A stretch of DNA of 45,456 bases from Immundisolibacter sp. (GTDB taxonomy: Bacteria; Pseudomonadota; Gammaproteobacteria; Immundisolibacterales; Immundisolibacteraceae), in contig NZ_JACIZD010000019.1 of the NCBI RefSeq assembly GCF_014359565.1, positions 1 to 45,456 of the forward strand, in the 5' to 3' direction. The notes below the pieces were generated by a model that made no database searches, was not told the origin of the DNA, and worked only from the letters and a program-made list of their open reading frames with translations. Shown piece after piece: positions 38,173 to 45,269 of this stretch. Numbering within the stretch: the first letter of the stretch is position 1; each line of letters starts with the position of its first letter. The position numbers and the translations under genes were made by a program.

Positions 38173-39308
38173 GCCAGGGTCTCCGGGTCGATGCTGGTGA
38201 ACGGATTGGCGCCGCTCAGTTCCGCCGCCAGCTCCCGCTGCTGCAGGCGCAGGTGCCAGCCCGGATCGCCGTGCAACTGGCTGTCGAACATGGTCATCGG
38301 GTCCGAGCGCGGCAGTGCCAGTGCCCGCGCCGCGGCGGCCTGGACTTCGGCCAGGCACTCGGCCTCGTACTGCTCGCGCAGCGCCTCGGTGAACAGGCCG
38401 CGGGCCGTCAGGTAAGCCTCGAAGCGCGGGCGCGGGTCGAACTGTTTCCAGTGTTCGGCCAGCGCCTGGTCGCGATAGACCTCGGCGCTGTCGGAGGTGT
38501 TGTGGTCCACCACGCGGTAGGTGACCGCCTCGATCAGCGTCGGGCCGCTGCCGCTGCGGGCGCGGTCCACCGCCTCGCGCGTCTTCTGGTACATGGCCAG
38601 CACGTCGTTGCCGTCCACCCGCTCGCCGGGCAGGCCGTGGGCCAGCGCCTTGTGGGCGAAGGTGGGCGCCGCGTGCTGGCGGTGTGCGGGCGTGGAAATT
38701 GCCCACTGGTTGTTGTGGACCACGACGACCAGCGGCGCCTTGAACACGGCGGCGAAGTTCAGCGCATCGTGAAAATCACCCTCGCTGGTCGAGCCCTCGC
38801 CGGTGAAGGCCAGCGTCACCGTGTCGCGGCCGTTCAGCTTGTCGGCCATGGCCGAGCCTGCGCCATTTAGCACATTGGTGCCCAGGATCACGCCGTAGGG
38901 GGTGAAGGTGACACCCGGCGGGCGCTCCATCGGCAGATGTTCGGCGACGGTCTCGGGCGCGCCGCCGCGCAGGATGGCCAGCGTGCGGTCCATCGGCACG
39001 CCCCAGTACAGGTGCGCCGCGAACTGCCGGTAGGACGGAAAGCACCAGTCGCCTTCGCGAAGCGCCGCCGCGGCCCCCAGGCCCACGGCTTCCTCGTAGG
39101 TGGACTGCGCGGTCACGCTCAGCTCGCCACGGCGCTGCATGCGGATGGTGTGTGTCTCGTAGGCGCGCGTCTGCACCAGCGCGCGGTACATGCGCAGCAG
39201 CGTGGCGTCGTCCAGATCCGGCGCCTCCCCGACCAGCCCGCCATCGGGCGCCAGGATGCGGAAAAAATCCTCGTCCGGGGCCTGCTCCGCCCACTTGTGC
39301 TGTCCCAT
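38169..39308 (-). CDS. 2-oxoacid dehydrogenase E1 component, alpha subunit
   Basis: The product has 379 residues. The thiamine diphosphate/Mg motif appears at 170-200 as GEGSTSEGDFHDALNFA ending in NN; the usual GDG is GEG here, with glutamate in place of the metal-binding aspartate. The N-terminal MYRALVQTRAYETHTIRMQR and the phosphorylation-loop-like region near YRVVDHNTSDSAEVYR are typical of branched-chain E1-alpha. It decarboxylates the 2-oxoacid and passes the acyl group to E2. It is the first gene of the three-gene operon, divergent from the aldehyde dehydrogenase gene. Confidence 0.93.
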   Translation of the reverse strand: MGQHKWAEQAPDEDFFRILAPDGGLVGEAPDLDDATLLRMYRALVQTRAYETHTIRMQRRGELSVTAQSTYEEAVGLGAAAALREGDWCFPSYRQFAAHLYWGVPMDRTLAILRGGAPETVAEHLPMERPPGVTFTPYGVILGTNVLNGAGSAMADKLNGRDTVTLAFTGEGSTSEGDFHDALNFAAVFKAPLVVVVHNNQWAISTPAHRQHAAPTFAHKALAHGLPGERVDGNDVLAMYQKTREAVDRARSGSGPTLIEAVTYRVVDHNTSDSAEVYRDQALAEHWKQFDPRPRFEAYLTARGLFTEALREQYEAECLAEVQAAAARALALPRSDPMTMFDSQLHGDPGWHLRLQQRELAAELSGANPFTSIDPETLA

Positions 39309-39408
39309 CGCTGCCTCCTCGTCCGCCGGCCCGAACGACCGGCCGGCCTATAATGCCATCGACCTCAATCAGCGCCGGGCAGGCGCCTTCGGCCATCAAG
39401 GACGGATC
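39309..39408. promoter_or_regulatory. Divergent promoter region, E1-alpha / aldehyde dehydrogenase
   Basis: The 100-base gap has a TATAAT hexamer at 39349-39354 reading toward the aldehyde dehydrogenase gene, but no good -35 hexamer about 17 bases upstream. The E1-alpha side has GAGGAGGCAGC just before its ATG (ribosome binding site). Coregulation of the divergent genes is possible. Confidence 0.4.
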
Positions 39409-40860
39409 ATGATCGACTCCCCGCTGCTGCCGCATCTGGACGCTTACATCGACGGCCGCTGGACCAAGCCGGCCGCCGGCAAGACCTTCAAGGTCATCAA
39501 CCCCGCCACCGGCGACCACCTGGCCGACGTGGCCTCGCTGGGCCGTGACGAAGTGCTGTCCGCCATCAGCGCCGCCAAGCAGGCGCTGCGCACGCCGTCG
39601 ACTTTCGAGCAGCGCCATGCGTGGCTGACCGGCATCGCCCAGGCGCTGCGCGAGCACCGCGAGGAAATCGGCCGCATCCTGACCCTGGAGCACGGCAAGC
39701 CGTGGAAGGAGGGCGCCGGCGAGGCCGACTACGCAGCCGGCTTTTTCGCCTACTGCGCCGAGCACCTGGACCTGCTCAAGCCGCGCAAGCTGGCCGAGCG
39801 GCCGCGCGGCTGCGAATGGACCGTGCAGTACCGCCCGGCCGGCGTGGTGGGGCTGATCGTGCCGTGGAACTTCCCGATCGGCATGATCGCCAAAAAACTC
39901 TCGGCCGCCATCGCCGCCGACTGCGCCAGCGTCATCAAGCCGGCCTCCAAGACCCCGCTGACCATGCTGGCGCTGTTCACGCTGCTGGATCAGGTCGTCA
40001 AGCTGCCGGCCGGGCGCGCCAACCTGGTGATGGGCTCGGCCGGCATGATCGGCGATACGCTGCTCGGCCACCCCGACGTGGCGGTGATCAGCTTCACCGG
40101 CTCCACCGAAGTCGGCCGCGAGCTGATCGAGAAAAGCGCGCCGCTGGTCAAGCGCCTGACCCTGGAGCTGGGCGGCAATGCGCCGTTCATCGTTTATGAG
40201 GATGCCGACCTCGACCACGCCGCCGACCAGCTGATGGCGAGCAAATTCCGCGGCAACGGCCAGACCTGCGTGTGCGCCAACCGCGTGTACGTGCAGCGCA
40301 GCGTGGTCGATGCGTACCTGGAAAAGGTCGTCGCGCGGGTGAAGAAGCTCAAGCTGGGCAACGGCATGGATGCGGATACCGACATCGGCCCGCTGGTGGA
40401 CCGCGCCGGCTACGAGAAAGTGCGCTTTCACGTCGAGGACGCCCTGGCCAAGGGCGCGACCCTGCTGGTCGGCGGCGGCGCTCAGCCGATCGACACCGAA
40501 TGGGGCGGATTTCACCCCCCGACCGTTGTGCGCGGCGTGACCCACGACATGGCCTGCTGCAAGGAAGAAACCTTCGGCCCGCTGGTGCCGGTGATCGAGT
40601 TCGACACCGAGGCGCAGGTGCTGGACATGGCCAACGACACCGAGTTCGGCCTGGCCGCCTACGTGTTCACCCGCGACGAGGCCCGCGCCCAGCGCTCCAT
40701 CATGGCGCTGCAGTTCCAGCACGTCGGCTGGAACACCGGCTCCGGCCCCACCCCGGAAGCGCCATTCGGCGGCATCAAACAATCCGGCTTCGGCCGCGAG
40801 GGCGGCGCCGAGGGCATCTACGAGTTCGCCGAGGCGCAGACCGTGCCGCGCGGGGCATGA
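39409..40860 (+). CDS. NAD(P)-dependent aldehyde dehydrogenase, succinate-semialdehyde type
   Basis: The product has 483 residues. Visible ALDH motifs are the cofactor segment VGLIVPWNFPIGMIAKKLS, FTGSTEVGRELIE, the general base glutamate in LELGGNAPFIV, the nucleophile in NGQTCVCANRVYVQ (first cysteine, with a second two residues later as in GabD enzymes), and KEETFGPLVPVIEF. The overall sequence is closest in style to succinate-semialdehyde dehydrogenase GabD. The substrate may differ given the adjacent 2-oxoacid dehydrogenase genes. The ATG at 39409 has AAGGA upstream; a longer frame through the divergent gene is not supported. Confidence 0.9.
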   Translation: MIDSPLLPHLDAYIDGRWTKPAAGKTFKVINPATGDHLADVASLGRDEVLSAISAAKQALRTPSTFEQRHAWLTGIAQALREHREEIGRILTLEHGKPWKEGAGEADYAAGFFAYCAEHLDLLKPRKLAERPRGCEWTVQYRPAGVVGLIVPWNFPIGMIAKKLSAAIAADCASVIKPASKTPLTMLALFTLLDQVVKLPAGRANLVMGSAGMIGDTLLGHPDVAVISFTGSTEVGRELIEKSAPLVKRLTLELGGNAPFIVYEDADLDHAADQLMASKFRGNGQTCVCANRVYVQRSVVDAYLEKVVARVKKLKLGNGMDADTDIGPLVDRAGYEKVRFHVEDALAKGATLLVGGGAQPIDTEWGGFHPPTVVRGVTHDMACCKEETFGPLVPVIEFDTEAQVLDMANDTEFGLAAYVFTRDEARAQRSIMALQFQHVGWNTGSGPTPEAPFGGIKQSGFGREGGAEGIYEFAEAQTVPRGA

Positions 40861-40911
40861 AGCAACGCGGAAGCATTCAGCGTTTCACGCAGCGCAGGAA
40901 TGCGCCCTTAA

Positions 40912-41919
40912 ATGAAACTACCGCAGCGCCTGCGGCGTCGCCAATCGCGAGTCGCTCATACCAATGCTGCGGCTATGGTTGGCAGTCGGCCACTTGATGT
41001 CTGGCTGCAGCGCATAGCACATCTTACGCAAGTAGGTTTATTACTGTTGGGCGTGTTCGGATACTTCTACACGGTCTTACCGGTCTTTCAGAATCAGCAG
41101 CTGGAAGAGCAAGCCGCCCGACTCGAGATTGAAAAAGCAGACGCCCAGCGTCGACTTGATGAACTTCTTGTCGAGCAGCAGCGAGTGAGTCGGGACACGT
41201 CATTGCTTCGCGAGAGGTGGAAAAAGGAATTGGAGAGAAACGCTCAGCTATCTACTAGTGCAAGCGATGCCCGAAAACAGGAACTTCTTGCGATACAACG
41301 TGCCAGAGATGCTGAACGAGCCTTGCAAGCGCAGGTAAAGTCGCTCGACTCAGCCCGATGGGAGCTTGTGTTGCTCGACGTCTTGCGCGCATACATGCTT
41401 CCCTCTATCAAAAATTTCGCTAGGGACTGGTCAACGCACCTTGAAGGCTCTGATCTTATCCGGGCAGAAGAATCTGAATGGCCGCGCCCATATGTTGCGC
41501 TAGTCGAATCAGTGGAAGTGGCCAAGACGATGCGAGGTGGCGATCAAGTACCAGCAAGCTACTACTCTGAACTTCAAGCATTCATAGAGTCGCGTCGATC
41601 CGCACTGCAATGCACAATGCCCGACTTTTCTGGGCTTGCAGCGAGCTACCAAATGCAACGCTCAGCGCTTGAATCGACAGTTGAGGTGGAGACAAGGGCG
41701 AATATTGAAAAGCTTGTCAAAGAATATGCCTACAAGGGGGAAGAGATAAGAATCACCGACGATTATAGAGAGTCGGTTAGAAGTAGCGTTCGACGTGGCA
41801 AGGTGTTTGAACTAGATGCTGCATTTGAAAAGCAACTTCGCGATCTTAGGAAGTCATGTGACGATAAAGGTATAGCAGTTTATGAGGAGTTCCGTCGCAT
41901 GAAGGGGATTAAGCATTGA
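40912..41919 (+). CDS. Unrecognised membrane-anchored coiled-coil protein
   Basis: The product has 335 residues from the first ATG; an ATG at 40975 (314 residues, MVGSRPLDVWLQRIAHL) looks more natural because the first 20 residues are Arg-rich and unlike the rest. Neither has a clear ribosome binding site. One hydrophobic segment (VGLLLLGVFGYFYTVLPVF) near residue 42-60 is followed by about 110 residues of predicted coiled coil (QLEEQAARLEIEKADAQRRL and onward). The C-terminal half is charged and mainly helical. Base composition is clearly lower in GC than the neighbours to the left, marking the start of an accessory region. I do not recognise a family; a single-helix anchor with a long stalk suggests a sensor or scaffold, which is inference. 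Confidence 0.75.
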   Translation: MKLPQRLRRRQSRVAHTNAAAMVGSRPLDVWLQRIAHLTQVGLLLLGVFGYFYTVLPVFQNQQLEEQAARLEIEKADAQRRLDELLVEQQRVSRDTSLLRERWKKELERNAQLSTSASDARKQELLAIQRARDAERALQAQVKSLDSARWELVLLDVLRAYMLPSIKNFARDWSTHLEGSDLIRAEESEWPRPYVALVESVEVAKTMRGGDQVPASYYSELQAFIESRRSALQCTMPDFSGLAASYQMQRSALESTVEVETRANIEKLVKEYAYKGEEIRITDDYRESVRSSVRRGKVFELDAAFEKQLRDLRKSCDDKGIAVYEEFRRMKGIKH

Positions 41920-41934
41920 GGCCTCGTAGCCCGG

Positions 41935-41957
41935 TTGGGCTGACGCAGGAAGCCCAA
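41935..41957. repeat. REP-like hairpin, family A copy 1
   Basis: TTGGGCT and AGCCCAA arms enclose GACGCAGGA. The block GGTTGGGCTGACGCAGGAAG plus the following CCCAATATCG recurs at 43716-43745, and an inverted variant lies at 42102-42127. Such units are typical REP palindromes mobilised by RAYT transposases. Confidence 0.75.
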
Positions 41958-42101
41958 TATCGTTCATGCCGGGAATACTGGAGCACAACGGTTGCCGGCT
42001 GCAACCTGCACAACGGAGCGATTTCTGTGCGTGATGCTTGGGTGGGACGCAAGGTGCGCGGGCTTCGCAATCGTGTTTTTCAAGCGAGGGTTGAATCTTT
42101 T

Positions 42102-42127
42102 GAGCTTCCTGCGTCAGCCCGAGCGGG
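42102..42127. repeat. REP-like element, family A copy 2 (inverted)
   Basis: The sequence GAGCTTCCTGCGTCAGCCCG on this strand is the reverse complement of the family A core (GGGCTGACGCAGGAAGC), so copies 1 and 2 form an inverted pair about 145 bases apart, like a BIME. The GCCCGAGCGGGC-type symmetry follows. Confidence 0.65.
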
Positions 42128-42203
42128 CAGGGGTTTGGGGATGGATCCAAGAATCGTGGCCTGTCCTCTATTTGTAATAGGGTTTTGAAAAAGATGACTT
42201 GAG

Positions 42204-43049
42204 ATGACGACAGCAGCAACACAACCCCTTTCTGAGCGACTGCCGGGCTTTTTCCGAGCATACGCCGAAACGCGTAGCGCACCGGAAAAACAGAGATTGT
42301 CCAAGTGGTTGCCCGGCTTTTTTTACGGTTTTTCAGCTTACCGAGTCCAGGTCGAAGCTCCAAAGACGGCGCGTGTCGCGATTGATCCGGATGGCCTTGC
42401 TGCTTTTCTAGCGAGCCTGAAAATACCGCTCATTGCTTCACGTCAAGGTGCTTTTCATTTTGACCCGTGGGAAATAGCTGGTCTGGAATCCAAAGAAACG
42501 CGCAATGCCAGTGTGCTGGCTTGGCTGCTGAATCCGCTTGGTAGCCACGGTCTTGGCGTCGCCGCCATCAATGGCCTGCTGGCTGTGGTCAATCGCCATT
42601 TCCAGTCGTTTTTCAATGCTGATTTTTCGGCAGAACCTGGGCAGTTTTGTCGGGTGCGCACGGAAATCAACCCAAACGGCGAAATTGCCGACCGGGTGGA
42701 TGTCGAGATCGATGCCAAGAATTTTTACCTTATTGTCGAAATCAAGATTAATGCCCCGGAACAGAGTGAGCAACTGGAACGCTATTGCCGGCAGGCCGAG
42801 GAACGTGCAGGCAACCGGCCCTGGGCGGTTGTTTTCCTGACCCCAAAGGGCAAGGAGGCAACTTCAGCAGGCAAGTATGCGGATTCGGGTCGGATCGTTC
42901 CTATGCTCTGGAAATCACTTGCCTCCGCGCTGGAGCAACAACTTCCGAATCGTAAAGCAGTAACACACGACCTGCCCCTTCTCTCCATTCCGCGCCAGAG
43001 TGCCGAATATGCCGTTCGGTGTTTTCTCAAGAAAATTCGTTCATTCTAA
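42204..43049 (+). CDS. PD-(D/E)XK nuclease superfamily protein (PDDEXK_4-like)
   Basis: The product has 281 residues. ETRNASVLAWLLNPLGSHGLG (here from residue 98; H115, G116) is the characteristic N-terminal motif of the PDDEXK_4 group. The catalytic core follows: RTEINPNGEIADRVDVEIDA with D166, then FYLIVEIKINAPEQSEQL with E179-I-K181. The last part matches the alpha/beta nuclease fold pattern with AVVFLTPKG. Proteins of this group are common in accessory and defence-like regions, but their substrate is mostly unknown. The ATG at 42204 has only a weak GAG upstream. The next gene starts 17 bases after its stop, so the two form a likely two-gene unit. Confidence 0.8.
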   Translation: MTTAATQPLSERLPGFFRAYAETRSAPEKQRLSKWLPGFFYGFSAYRVQVEAPKTARVAIDPDGLAAFLASLKIPLIASRQGAFHFDPWEIAGLESKETRNASVLAWLLNPLGSHGLGVAAINGLLAVVNRHFQSFFNADFSAEPGQFCRVRTEINPNGEIADRVDVEIDAKNFYLIVEIKINAPEQSEQLERYCRQAEERAGNRPWAVVFLTPKGKEATSAGKYADSGRIVPMLWKSLASALEQQLPNRKAVTHDLPLLSIPRQSAEYAVRCFLKKIRSF

Positions 43050-43066
43050 CTTGTAGGAGAAAAAGC

Positions 43067-43726
43067 ATGTCAGAAGATAAAAAAGCAGGGCAATTGATTC
43101 TTTCTCAGCTCAAGATGTTCAATGAGGCGGCCGTTCTGTTCGAGCAGGTCGTTGAGCCGGCTATTTTGAAAGGGATCGATGTGACTGTCGACTCGTTTGC
43201 CGAAAAAAACGACTGGGATGGGGAATACGAATTGGAGTCGGATAACGATTGCTGGCTCGCACCCAAGGCCTGGATTACAAACCCAGGAGAAGAAGGCCCT
43301 AAATTCAAGGCGCAGTTTGCAATCGATTATATTGATGGCGATGATGATTTTTGGAGTGCCCTATTTTGTGATGTCGCGACTCAAGGCGGACGAGCTGGTT
43401 TTCTCTTCAAGATTGATGTGGGCGCTTTCGGACTAAGGAATACCCGGAGTGCTTGGGTCAAGACAATCCCGCAAGAACTTATTTCCAAGCTCACCGCGCT
43501 CGGTTTTCAAAACCGGAACAAGGGGAATTTCTTCCTTCCGGTCACTCTGGATAACCAGATGCTGGCAAACAGTTTTTTGGAGTATGGTGAATTTACCGAG
43601 GATGACGACATCTTCGCCCCGCTGCTATCTGCACTGGAAATACTGAAACAAGCCGTCCCGATCTTTGACCAGATCATGCAATATTGCTCTGCAGCGTGCG
43701 GGCCGGTGGGCGATAGGTTGGGCTGA
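43067..43726 (+). CDS. Unrecognised partner protein of the PDDEXK gene
   Basis: The product has 219 residues with the start fixed by TAGGAG 9 bases before the ATG at 43067. It is acidic (DGEYELESDNDCW, DYIDGDDDFWSALF, EFTEDDDIFAPLL), with no membrane segment or catalytic motif I can name. The last residues (CGPVGDRLG) are encoded by DNA at the REP hairpin, and the stop codon 43724-43726 lies inside REP copy 3. The natural C-terminus may therefore have been altered by REP insertion. Codon use is low-GC like its neighbour. Its tight spacing to the nuclease-like gene suggests a functional pair, perhaps an inhibitor or specificity factor; this is inference. Confidence 0.7.
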   Translation: MSEDKKAGQLILSQLKMFNEAAVLFEQVVEPAILKGIDVTVDSFAEKNDWDGEYELESDNDCWLAPKAWITNPGEEGPKFKAQFAIDYIDGDDDFWSALFCDVATQGGRAGFLFKIDVGAFGLRNTRSAWVKTIPQELISKLTALGFQNRNKGNFFLPVTLDNQMLANSFLEYGEFTEDDDIFAPLLSALEILKQAVPIFDQIMQYCSAACGPVGDRLG

Positions 43727-43740
43727 CGCAGGAAGCCCAA
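43718..43740. repeat. REP-like hairpin, family A copy 3
   Basis: TTGGGCT/AGCCCAA arms around GACGCAGGA, identical in core to copy 1 at 41935-41957 and extending through CCCAATATCG. It overlaps the 3' end of the upstream gene and directly precedes the transposase remnant. Confidence 0.75.
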
Positions 43741-43758
43741 TATCGGTTACGCCGAATC

Positions 43759-43977
43759 ATGCAACGCTGTTTCTGGGAACATCAGATCCGGGATGGCGCG
43801 GAGCTCGACCGGCATGTGGATTACATTCACTTCAATCCGGTCAAGCACGGCCTGGCAGGACGAGTAAGCGATTGGCCCTACTCGTCTTTCCACCGCTACG
43901 TGGCAAGGGGTGTTTTGCCCGAAGATTGGGCGGCGGGTGAATCGGAAAAAGCGGGCAGCTTCGGTGAGCCCGCATGA
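43759..43977 (+). pseudogene. C-terminal fragment of a REP-associated tyrosine transposase (RAYT)
   Basis: The 72 residues CFWEHQIRDGAELDRHVDYI, HFNPVKHGLAGRVSDWPYSS and FHRYVARGVLPEDWAAGESE are the well-known C-terminal part of Y1/RAYT transposases (WEH-IRD, YIHFNPVKHG, DWPYSSFHR). The frame is open upstream only to a TAG in the REP hairpin, so the HUH motif and the N-terminal half (about 80-100 residues) are missing. RAYTs mobilise REP palindromes, and both ends of this fragment carry REP hairpins (43718-43740 and 43986-44009). It is not expected to be active. Confidence 0.88.
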
Positions 43978-43985
43978 AAATCCGC

Positions 43986-44009
43986 GTGGGCACGCTGCGC
44001 TTTGCCCAC
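43986..44009. repeat. REP hairpin, family B
   Basis: Arms GTGGGCA and TGCCCAC enclose 10 bases; the reverse complement is GGGTGGGCAAAGCGCAGCGT followed by GCCCAC, a REP sequence common in gammaproteobacterial genomes next to RAYT genes. It follows the RAYT remnant by 8 bases and differs from family A. Confidence 0.75.
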
Positions 44010-44086
44010 CCTACGGCTCGCTATCACATTTGACACTATGGTCAAGCACGCAGTAGCCTAGCTCGGCGAAGTATTGGGTGCCCCGG

Positions 44087-44109
44087 AGGCGTAAAACAAG
44101 ACGCCTTTT
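44087..44109 (+). terminator. Terminator-like hairpin before the last gene
   Basis: AGGCGT and ACGCCT arms enclose 8 bases and are followed by a short thymine run (44106-44109). A direct repeat GGGTGCCC flanks it on both sides (about 44076-44083 and 44110-44118). The next gene begins 52 bases downstream. Confidence 0.5.
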
Positions 44110-44160
44110 CGGGTGCCCATTTGTAGTTATGCACCAAAGGCTTAGCGAGAGGCTGCTTCC

Positions 44161-45120
44161 GTGGACGAAGAGAAATATCTCGGATATATCAAGTACGAAG
44201 GCCCGCTAGTCGAGGACGGGCTCATGGATGCTCGGAAGCAGGCCAAGGCGCTGATTGGATTTGATTCGGCTTTACGTTACTTCATCGCCAAACGCGCTCC
44301 TGACTTTCGAAACATTGACTTTGAAATACCGGTCCGCGTTCGAAAAGGATCATGGGAAGCTTTAATACCGGAAACAGTCGCAGGCTGGGTTCAAGCAGGT
44401 TTGGGGGTGGTTGCCACCGCTTATTTCACGAAGGCCGCCCAAAAGATGGCGGACAAAGATTTCGAGGACTTCGGCATAACGGAACTGTTTAGGTTGGCTA
44501 TCGATTCCATAAAATGGTTCGCCAGAATCGGGAAGCACATGGGAAATGTTACCATCCGTGAATTTAAGAACGTTCAGTTCACTGATGGCCTAAAGCAAAT
44601 CGGAATTACAAACGAAGATGGAGAAGTTCTCTTTGTTCCCAAGCACATACTAGATTTGTATGTCAGTACGAATCCCGGGCTTTTGAAAGACATGGCTGAA
44701 AACATTCAAGACGGAAGATCATTTGCTATTGGCTCGGTGCAGGCCGGCGACGTTGACGAAGAAATAGTTGATTTGAAGGATAAGTACATTTTCTGTGATG
44801 AAGATGCTGAGCTTGAGGAAGACGTTCTCTTCCCAGAGCTAGTTCATGGCGACTACGTAGTCTTGGAGGGCGAAGTCACTCGGGAGAACAAAACGTCAAA
44901 CTCGATGGGATTCAAGTACAACGATCACATCCTGACTGCATACCCTGAAACGGGAAGTATTGTTCGCTACAAGCCACTACTGTTCCTGAAATGCAGGCTG
45001 TTTGGAACAGTTAACCGAATTGATGAAACAGGTCGCATCGGGGCGCGGCGACCTAAGTTGTATTTCTCCAACCTTGAGCCGCTGGAAGAAGATCGCGACT
45101 ATTCAATGGTATTCGAGTGA
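44161..45120 (+). CDS. Unrecognised accessory protein (possibly DUF7946-like N-terminus)
   Basis: The product has 319 residues. The N-terminal part (GYIKYEGPLVEDGLMDARKQ, then AKALIGFDSALRYF) resembles a family of uncharacterised proteins that I associate with DUF7946, but this is from memory of the pattern only. A hydrophobic stretch AGWVQAGLGVVATAYFTKAA lies near residue 75-95. The C-terminal half is rich in beta-strand patterns and acidic residues (DEDAELEEDVLFPELVHGDY). No catalytic motif is seen. The start is GTG at 44161 with GAGAGG upstream. GC content is low. It stands alone between a terminator-like hairpin and an attC-like palindrome. Confidence 0.7.
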   Translation: MDEEKYLGYIKYEGPLVEDGLMDARKQAKALIGFDSALRYFIAKRAPDFRNIDFEIPVRVRKGSWEALIPETVAGWVQAGLGVVATAYFTKAAQKMADKDFEDFGITELFRLAIDSIKWFARIGKHMGNVTIREFKNVQFTDGLKQIGITNEDGEVLFVPKHILDLYVSTNPGLLKDMAENIQDGRSFAIGSVQAGDVDEEIVDLKDKYIFCDEDAELEEDVLFPELVHGDYVVLEGEVTRENKTSNSMGFKYNDHILTAYPETGSIVRYKPLLFLKCRLFGTVNRIDETGRIGARRPKLYFSNLEPLEEDRDYSMVFE

Positions 45121-45122
45121 AC

Positions 45123-45190
45123 GTGCATAACCGTGCCTTCCCGTCAACGCATTTGCCGCCGCTTCGCGTCGTCAAATTAGCGATCGTTGA
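45123..45190. other. attC-like imperfect palindrome 3' of the last gene
   Basis: GTGCATAAC (45123-45131) begins a structure with nested arms TCAAC (45144-45148)/GTTGA (45186-45190) and ATTTG (45151-45155)/CAAAT (45173-45177) around a centre CCGCCGCTTCGCGTCG. The order resembles an integron attC site (R'', L'', GC-rich centre, L', R'). GTGCATAAC is the exact reverse complement of GTTATGCAC at 44126-44134, before the gene, as expected for the two ends of a cassette. The core boxes deviate from RYYYAAC/GTTRRRY at one position each. Confidence 0.3.
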
Positions 45191-45269
45191 TCGAAGTGGT
45201 TTGCCGAAGCTATGTCCAACCCGTTTGCATGCCTGGCTTTACGGTATTTCCGAGCTTGTTTGCCGCGTG
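45191..45269. other. Non-coding stretch before the right terminal repeat
   Basis: These 79 bases lie between the attC-like palindrome and the 187-bp repeat. I see no gene, hairpin or promoter here; with the palindrome and repeat the final 336 bases contain no supported coding sequence. Confidence 0.6.

Noticed and set aside
41916-42188. Small frames between the coiled-coil gene and the PDDEXK gene
   Set aside because: They overlap REP hairpins on both sides, have no ribosome binding site and the peptides have no recognisable pattern. The segment is best seen as a REP pair with spacer.
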